A stretch of 64,000 nucleotides of DNA, from contig NZ_VLIY01000003.1 in NCBI RefSeq assembly GCF_007489285.1, positions 248,001-312,000 on the forward strand, written 5' to 3'. The position numbers and the translations under genes were made by a program. Below, one piece after another: positions 58,682 to 64,000 of this stretch (positions are counted from its first letter, which is position 1; each line of letters opens with the position of its first letter). Origin of the DNA: Skermania sp. ID1734 (GTDB lineage: Bacteria > Actinomycetota > Actinomycetes > Mycobacteriales > Mycobacteriaceae). The notes beneath the pieces were generated by a model, which had not been told where the DNA came from, searched no databases, and worked only from the letters and a program-made list of their open reading frames with translations.

Positions 58682-60313
58682 CTAGTGTTCGATTTCACCG
58701 TTCCCGTGGGCGCGATCCTGCTCCGCCTTGAGGATGGCGAGCTGGGTCATTTCGCCCTCGTGCTCGGCGTGCGCAAACGCGTCGCTTTGCGCGACCGGGT
58801 CCGCCCGCAGCAGGCTGCCGGTACCCGGGCGGCCGGCCGAACCGAGCTTGTTCATCTTCTTGGGCACGGTGGCGCCCTGGTACTCGAGCGGGATCGGATG
58901 GCCGTGCTCGTCGACCGGGCCAAGCGTCTGGTGCACCTCGATGTACTCACCGTGCGGCAGCCGCTTGATGACGCCCGTTTCGATGCCGTGTTCGAGCACC
59001 TGACGGTCCGACCGCTGCAGCCCGAGACAGAAGCGGTAGGCCACGTAGTAGGCCACCGGCGGCAGAATCAGCACGCCAATACGGCCCATCCACGTCGTCG
59101 CGTTCAGCGAGATGTCGAACTTCAACGCGATGATGTCGTTGCAGGCCGACAACGTGAGCACCACGTAGAATGCGATCGCCATGGCACCGATGCCGGTACG
59201 CACGGGAACGTCACGGGGACGCTGCAGCAAGTTGTGGTGTGCGTCGTCCTTCGTGAGCCGCTTCTCGATCCACGGGTAGGCGGTCATCAGGATCAGCACC
59301 ACGCCCATGGTGAGCGCCACCCACACCACGGCCGGCACCATGTAGCGGCCGAAGTACAGCTCCCACGGCGGGAAGATACGGGCCAGACCTTCGGTCCAGA
59401 GCATGTAGAAGTCCGGCTGCGAACCCGCCGACACCTGCGAGGGGTTGTAGGGGCCGAGGTTCCAGATCGGGTTGATCTGCAACAGGCCACCCATCAGGGC
59501 GAGCACGCCGATCACCAGGGCCATGAACGCGCCACCCTTGGCCGCGAACACCGGCATGATCCGGATGCCGACCACGTTGTTCTCCGTGCGACCCGGGCCG
59601 GGGAACTGCGTGTGCTTCTGATACCACACCAGCGCCAGGTGAATCGCGATGAGGCCCAGGATGATTCCGGGGAACAACAGCACATGGACGATGTAGAGCC
59701 GCGGAATCATGATGGTGCCGGGGAAGTCACCACCGAACAGCGCCCAGTGGATCCACGTCCCGATCACCGGAAAACTCAAGACGATGCCGCTCATCGCGGC
59801 GCGCAAGCCGATGCCGGACAGCAGGTCGTCGGGCAGGGAGTAGCCGAAGAAGCCCTCGAACATGGCCAGGACCAGCAGCAGCGAGCCGATCACCCAGTTG
59901 GCCTCACGCGGCCGACGGAACGCTCCGGTGAAGAAGATGCGGAGCATGTGGATGATGATCGAGCACGCGAACAGCAGCGCCGCCCAGTGGTGAATCTGGC
60001 GGACGAACAGCCCGCCGCGCACCTCGAAGGAAATCTGCAGCGCGCTCTCGTACGCACGGGACATGTGAATGCCACGCAGCGGCTGATACGGGCCGTCGTA
60101 CACAACCTCGGTCATCGACGGGTCGAAGAACAGGGTCAGGTACACACCCGAGAGCAGCAGCACGATGAAGCTGTAGAGCGCGATCTCCCCGAGCATGAAC
60201 GACCAGTGCGTCGGGAAGACCTTGTTCATCTGCCGCTTCATACCGGCAGCGAGCTTGTACCGGGAATCGACCGCGTCAGCCTGATGGGCAGCCAGAGTGG
60301 CTATTTTGCTCAT
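58682..60313 (-). CDS. qcrB: cytochrome bc1 complex cytochrome b subunit
   Basis: A 543-residue quinol-oxidising subunit of the actinobacterial bcc complex. The N-terminal helical bundle has the haem histidine regions [21 protein letters not shown] and later WIHWALF ... [21 protein letters not shown]. The long hydrophilic C-terminus is typical of the order. It is the target of known bcc inhibitors such as Q203. It ends the qcrC-qcrA-qcrB unit. Confidence 0.98.
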   Translation of the reverse strand: MSKIATLAAHQADAVDSRYKLAAGMKRQMNKVFPTHWSFMLGEIALYSFIVLLLSGVYLTLFFDPSMTEVVYDGPYQPLRGIHMSRAYESALQISFEVRGGLFVRQIHHWAALLFACSIIIHMLRIFFTGAFRRPREANWVIGSLLLVLAMFEGFFGYSLPDDLLSGIGLRAAMSGIVLSFPVIGTWIHWALFGGDFPGTIMIPRLYIVHVLLFPGIILGLIAIHLALVWYQKHTQFPGPGRTENNVVGIRIMPVFAAKGGAFMALVIGVLALMGGLLQINPIWNLGPYNPSQVSAGSQPDFYMLWTEGLARIFPPWELYFGRYMVPAVVWVALTMGVVLILMTAYPWIEKRLTKDDAHHNLLQRPRDVPVRTGIGAMAIAFYVVLTLSACNDIIALKFDISLNATTWMGRIGVLILPPVAYYVAYRFCLGLQRSDRQVLEHGIETGVIKRLPHGEYIEVHQTLGPVDEHGHPIPLEYQGATVPKKMNKLGSAGRPGTGSLLRADPVAQSDAFAHAEHEGEMTQLAILKAEQDRAHGNGEIEH

Positions 60314-60324
60314 TTCTTGCTCCC

Positions 60325-61521
60325 CTAGTCAGAAGGTGTGTGGACACCGGCCGGGCGCTCCCAGAAGGCCGGGCCCAGCGGCTCGATGAAGTCTCCGTTG
60401 GCCACCAGGAAGCCCTCGGGGTTGACCGTGATCGGCAACTGCGGCAGGGCGCGGGCGGCGGGACCGAAGATCGGCTTGCCGTAGTGGGTGGCCAGGAACT
60501 GCGACTGGTGGCAGGGGCACAGGATGTGGTTGGTCTGCTGCTCGTACAGCGACGTCGGGCATCCCAGGTGCGTGCAGATCTTCGAGTAGGCCCAGTAGTC
60601 GCCGTAGTTGAAGTTTTCCTGACCCTTGCGCTTGACCGCGTGCTTGGCGTCGTCCGGCCGCAGCCGAATCAGCATGACCGCGTTACGGATACCGTGCAGC
60701 GCGTCGAGTAGCGCCTCTTCGTCGTGGCGCTCGGACTCGCGGAACGGGAAGACGGTCTCCATGGCGCCGGCGTCGAGATCCTCGGGCCGGACCAGCACAA
60801 TCTGGCTCGGGATGCCGGTGTCGCGGCGCAGGTAGACAGTTTCGCCCTTGTACTTGGGCGTCCAGCCGCTGACCCACAGCGGGGAATCGCCGCGCTTGGC
60901 CCAGGGGTTCTTCACCAGCCCACCAACCATGGCGATCAGCGCGCCGACACCCACGACGCCGACGCTCAGGCCTGCGGTGCGGGTGATCAGCTTGCGGCGG
61001 CTGAGCGTGGAGGTTTCGAGGGCGTCGCTGAGCAGCGCGACTGTCGTGCGGCGGTCCACCTCGGAGGACGGTCCCTCGTGCCGCGTCTGGATCGCGAGCT
61101 CTTCGGGGATGAACTTCTTGGTGAAGAGGACCGCGCCCACGCCGATGCCGAGAACCGCCAGGCCGAGGGTGAGCCCGTAGAGCGGCGTGGTCATCGTGTA
61201 GAGGATGTAGCCGTCCTCGCCGCGTCCCTTGTACTTCCACGGCCAGAAACAAAAGATGCCGATGAAGGCCAGCCCCGACACCGCAGCCAGCGCAAACCAG
61301 AACGCCACGGTGCGCTCGGCCCGGCGCTCGGCGCGGGTGCCGCGCACCGGCCAGCGGGGACGCCGGAAGGCGAGGTTGACATCATCGAGTTCGGTACCGA
61401 GCTTGACCAGCTCGTCCCGACTCATGTCGTCGAGTTCGGCGTCGGTGTACTTCTTGGGCGCATCGCCGTGCCCGGTAGCGCCGACCTCCTGGTCGTGACG
61501 CTCCTGCCCGCCGTCGCTCAT
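60325..61521 (-). CDS. qcrA: cytochrome bc1 complex Rieske iron-sulfur subunit
   Basis: A 398-residue three-helix actinobacterial Rieske protein. The cluster ligands are C316, H318, C335 and H338 (CTHLGC ... CPCH), with C321/C337 as the disulfide. Three membrane helices precede the Rieske domain. ATG 61521 overlaps the qcrC stop (ATGA). It carries electrons from quinol to QcrC. Confidence 0.97.
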   Translation of the reverse strand: MSDGGQERHDQEVGATGHGDAPKKYTDAELDDMSRDELVKLGTELDDVNLAFRRPRWPVRGTRAERRAERTVAFWFALAAVSGLAFIGIFCFWPWKYKGRGEDGYILYTMTTPLYGLTLGLAVLGIGVGAVLFTKKFIPEELAIQTRHEGPSSEVDRRTTVALLSDALETSTLSRRKLITRTAGLSVGVVGVGALIAMVGGLVKNPWAKRGDSPLWVSGWTPKYKGETVYLRRDTGIPSQIVLVRPEDLDAGAMETVFPFRESERHDEEALLDALHGIRNAVMLIRLRPDDAKHAVKRKGQENFNYGDYWAYSKICTHLGCPTSLYEQQTNHILCPCHQSQFLATHYGKPIFGPAARALPQLPITVNPEGFLVANGDFIEPLGPAFWERPAGVHTPSD

Positions 61522-62372
61522 GACCTTGCTCCGATCCACAGTGCTACGCCGACAATCGTGGCGATTCCGAATACCCAAATAGCGATCGATTCCGTGACCG
61601 GCCCGAACCCGCCGAGACCGTAGCCGCCCTGCGGAAGCGTTTGCGTCGCGTTGTACACGTAGGCGACGATGTCCCGCTTCTCCTGCGGCGTGAGCTGACG
61701 GTCGGAGAACTTCGGCATGTTCTGCGGACCGGTCAGCATGGCCGCGTAAACCTGCTTGGACGAGGCCGGGGCCAGCGGCGGTGCGTACTTACCGGAGGAG
61801 AGTGCACCGCCCTTGCCGGTGAAGTTGTGGCACGACGCGCAGTTGAGGCGGAACAGGTCGCCACCGCGGGCCACGTCGCTGCCGCGGAAGGAGGCGTCGT
61901 CGCCGGCCGGCAGCGTCGGACCGCCGCCGTTGGCCTGCACGAAGGCGCCGAGCGCGTCGGTCTGCTCGGCGTTGAACTTCGGTGGCTTGCGCTCGATCTG
62001 CGCCTCGTTACGCGCGGCCGGCATGCGGCCCGAGGAAACTTGGAAGTAGACGGCCGCTTCACCGACACCGATCAGGCTCGGGCCGCGGTCCTGCACGCCC
62101 TGCAGATTCGCACCGTGGCAGGTGATGCAGGACGTGTCGAAAAGCTGCTTGCCTTGCCGGATCAGCGCGGCCTGGTCGAGCTCAGCCGAGGCGACCTGCG
62201 GCTTGGGGGTCAACACAGAAGCCAGGAAACCTGCGGCGACCAAACCCATCAGCAGAGTGAGTCCGCCAGCGACGCGTCGGCGTACCTTACGCCGACGCCG
62301 TGCCTTGGCGGCCGAGTTATCGCTGCGCTGCGGGCCGTCGTGCTCTTCTGCGGGTGGGGGAGAGGAACTCAT
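61518..62372 (-). CDS. qcrC: dihaem cytochrome c subunit of the bcc complex
   Basis: A 284-residue membrane-anchored dihaem cytochrome c. Haem motifs are C82-x2-C85-H86 and C178-x2-C181-H182. An N-terminal anchor ([17 protein letters not shown]) and a C-terminal helix at about 263-281 hold it to the membrane. It passes electrons straight to CtaC. ATG 62372 is preceded by AAGGGA and overlaps nothing upstream. Confidence 0.97.
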   Translation of the reverse strand: MSSSPPPAEEHDGPQRSDNSAAKARRRRKVRRRVAGGLTLLMGLVAAGFLASVLTPKPQVASAELDQAALIRQGKQLFDTSCITCHGANLQGVQDRGPSLIGVGEAAVYFQVSSGRMPAARNEAQIERKPPKFNAEQTDALGAFVQANGGGPTLPAGDDASFRGSDVARGGDLFRLNCASCHNFTGKGGALSSGKYAPPLAPASSKQVYAAMLTGPQNMPKFSDRQLTPQEKRDIVAYVYNATQTLPQGGYGLGGFGPVTESIAIWVFGIATIVGVALWIGARS

Positions 62373-62431
62373 CTGTATCCCTTTTTTTGGCGGGTACCGA
62401 CGGGGGCTGTGTGGTCGAGGTGGGTGGCGAG

Positions 62432-63049
62432 CTAGCGGACGAAGTAGATGGTGCCGAACAGCCCGATCCACACGATGTCGACGAAGTGCCAGTAGTAGGA
62501 GACGACGATCGCGGCCGTTGCCTGCGCGGGAGTGAACTTACTGAGCTTGGTGCGGATCAGCAGGAAAATGAAGGCAATCAGACCACCGATGACGTGCAGA
62601 CCGTGGAATCCGGTGGTGATGAAGAAGACCGAGCCGTAGACGCTGCTCGAGATGGTGGTGCCCTCGCTGTAGAGGCCGTGGTACTCCGTCAGCTGACCGG
62701 CGACGAAGAACGCGCCCATGAAGAACGTGAGCACGTACCAGCGGCGCAGACCGAAGACGTCACCACGCTCGGCGGCGAACACACCCATCTGGCAGGTGAA
62801 CGAGGACAGGATCAGCACCGTGGTGACGGGGATCGCCAGCTTCATGTCCAGGTGCGTCGGCTCTGGCGGCCACCCCAGTATCGGATTTTGCTGCGCGCGC
62901 GCGGAGAAGTACATCGCGAACAAGCCGGCGAAGAACATCAGCTCGCTGGATAGCCAGATGATGGTGCCGACGCTGACCATATTGGGCCGGTTCAGCGAGT
63001 GCACGCGCTGGGTAATTGCCGATCCTGGTGTGCCTACTGCGGTCGTCAC
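62432..63049 (-). CDS. ctaE: cytochrome c oxidase subunit III
   Basis: A 205-residue oxidase subunit III with five helices. [20 protein letters not shown] matches the mycobacterial N-terminus and supports the GTG start at 63049. It is the first gene of the ctaE-qcrCAB unit, 59 bases before qcrC, and stabilises the aa3 core. Confidence 0.96.
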   Translation of the reverse strand: MTTAVGTPGSAITQRVHSLNRPNMVSVGTIIWLSSELMFFAGLFAMYFSARAQQNPILGWPPEPTHLDMKLAIPVTTVLILSSFTCQMGVFAAERGDVFGLRRWYVLTFFMGAFFVAGQLTEYHGLYSEGTTISSSVYGSVFFITTGFHGLHVIGGLIAFIFLLIRTKLSKFTPAQATAAIVVSYYWHFVDIVWIGLFGTIYFVR

Positions 63050-63174
63050 AGAGAGAAGTATGACCCGTCGTAGTAAGTCAGGAGTACTTGGGTGCGAAAT
63101 TCGTTGGGGCGCGTCGTAGTACGAAGCCACCTTGGACACTGATTTCGCTGGTCGCGCTGTGCGATGCTGGGCGG

Positions 63175-63612
63175 GTGACGTCGGAAAAGGGGCTCGGGCG
63201 GTTGGCGCGTCGCCTCGGTCTACGCCGCCCGGTCGCGCCGCAGCTCGATCCCGACAGGTCTGACTTGGTGGTTGTCGCTGCGTGTTTCGACGATGCGGCC
63301 GCGTGTTCGACGGTACTCGCCGAGGCCGCAGAGACCGCGCCGCGCTGGGTAGCGGAGGCGCCCGCGGTGCTGCGCCATCACCTGCGGTTGCCGGCGGGCG
63401 CTATCGACTCCGTGTCGGCGATCGCCGCGCAGGACGGGTATCGATTGGTTGCCCCCTCGCCCGCCGATGCGGAGTTGGTCCTGTTGCAGCGGGTGCAGGT
63501 GCTCGACGCATTGCATTGTTCCCAGGAACGATCGCGGATGGCCGGCCTGGCGCAGCGGTACGACGGCGATGCGCTGGGCTGGGACGCGCTGCAACCGGAT
63601 GGCGCTAGCTAA
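63175..63612 (+). CDS. conserved hypothetical protein upstream of trpD
   Basis: A 145-residue soluble protein with no recognised domain; it has an alpha/beta look ([17 protein letters not shown] ... [25 protein letters not shown]). GTG 63175 gives the shortest sensible start; a longer one would enter the ctaE promoter. Its end overlaps the trpD start by 14 bases, so the two are probably co-transcribed. Function is unknown. Confidence 0.8.
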   Translation: MTSEKGLGRLARRLGLRRPVAPQLDPDRSDLVVVAACFDDAAACSTVLAEAAETAPRWVAEAPAVLRHHLRLPAGAIDSVSAIAAQDGYRLVAPSPADAELVLLQRVQVLDALHCSQERSRMAGLAQRYDGDALGWDALQPDGAS

Positions 63613-64000
63613 GCTGCACGCTGTGTTCCCACGCGAAGAGTCGGCGCGAAGCTGGCCATCGATTCTCGGCGCGCTCGCCGACCGGCGTGACCTGGATGCG
63701 GCCGACACCGCGTGGGCGATGGACGAGATCATGTCCGACAACGCGACTGCCGCCCAGATCGCGGCGTTCGGCGTCGCCTTGAAGATGAAGGGCCCCACCC
63801 CCGCGGAACTGACCGGCATCGCCGATTCGATGCTCGGCCACGGCCGCGCCGTGTCGGTGGATGTCGACGTCGTCGACGTTGTCGGAACGGGCGGTGACCG
63901 ATCCGGGACCGTGAACATCTCGACCATGGCAGCGATCGTCGTTGCGGCCGCGGGCGTGCCGGTGGTCAAGCATGGCAATCGGGCGGCATCGTCGAAGAGC
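63599..64000 (+). CDS. trpD: anthranilate phosphoribosyltransferase (3' end beyond window)
   Basis: The first 134 residues of TrpD. The PRPP-binding GTGGD and the [11 protein letters not shown] block are present near 100-134, and [15 protein letters not shown] is the family N-terminal helix. It transfers phosphoribose to anthranilate in tryptophan synthesis. ATG 63599 overlaps the previous gene. The rest lies past the right edge. Confidence 0.95.
   Translation, partial: MALAKLHAVFPREESARSWPSILGALADRRDLDAADTAWAMDEIMSDNATAAQIAAFGVALKMKGPTPAELTGIADSMLGHGRAVSVDVDVVDVVGTGGDRSGTVNISTMAAIVVAAAGVPVVKHGNRAASSKS

Noticed and set aside
58685-60328. Long plus-strand frame opposite qcrB
   Set aside because: It is the exact mirror of qcrB with a charged, low-complexity translation; a shadow.

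Overview
The window is high-GC actinobacterial DNA from the order Mycobacteriales, most like Nocardiaceae (Rhodococcus/Nocardia). The right half follows, gene for gene, the conserved chromosomal block known in Mycobacterium tuberculosis from glnA1 to trpD: glnA, RDD protein, DUF4191, lipA, lipB, dlaT, pepA, gcvT, ilvE, cobS/T/U, DUF3043, erpA, adoK, asnB, ctaC, ctaF, qcrB/A/C, ctaE, trpD. The genus cannot be fixed from this alone.

Layout. (1) 1-8016: a P450 (cut by the left edge) diverges from a wax-ester synthase / SDR / fatty aldehyde dehydrogenase operon; then a small membrane protein, an ECF41 sigma factor with its carboxymuconolactone-decarboxylase-like partner and a recognisable ECF41 promoter, and a zeta-type toxin-antitoxin pair. 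(2) 8147-25056: a coherent accessory catabolic cluster. It holds a 3-aminobutyryl-CoA ammonia-lyase-like hotdog protein, a Baeyer-Villiger-type monooxygenase, an esterase, an SCP2-like protein, a glutamine-synthetase-like gamma-glutamylamide ligase, a gamma-glutamyl hydrolase, an acyl-CoA ligase broken by a frameshift, an enoyl-CoA hydratase, an alcohol and an aldehyde dehydrogenase, an HSDL2-like SDR, a TetR regulator, a phytanoyl-CoA-dioxygenase-like oxygenase, a 14-helix MFS transporter, a seven-helix membrane protein and a secreted protein. Three intergenic regions in this cluster carry the same 16-bp palindrome (TGAGTCR-NN-TGACTAA), so it looks like one regulon, probably for an amine-bearing compound. 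(3) 25250-48685: the conserved core, with one addition, a KasA-like ketosynthase and a divergent TetR gene between lipA and lipB. (4) 48758-58406: a second accessory insertion inside the respiratory locus, between ctaC-ctaF and qcrCAB-ctaE. It has DinB and TetR genes and a seven-gene operon: a PF10118 protein with diiron-type ligands, a plant-type [2Fe-2S] reductase, a flavin monooxygenase, an SDR, a molybdopterin oxidoreductase, a ferredoxin and a ferredoxin-NADP reductase. (5) 58682-64000: the cytochrome bcc genes qcrB, qcrA, qcrC, then ctaE, a small unknown gene and the start of trpD.

The core genes link nitrogen assimilation (glnA), lipoate synthesis and use (lipA, lipB, dlaT), branched-chain and glycine metabolism, late cobalamin assembly, and the bcc-aa3 respiratory supercomplex. 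The two accessory insertions are where undescribed chemistry is most likely. The best candidates are the gamma-glutamyl / 3-aminoacyl-CoA regulon at 8-25 kb and the PF10118-reductase-monooxygenase-molybdoenzyme operon at 50-58 kb. No tRNA, rRNA, CRISPR array or insertion sequence was recognised. No gene-free stretch exceeds 300 bases; the longest are 35086-35365, 6797-7072 and 58407-58681, described below.
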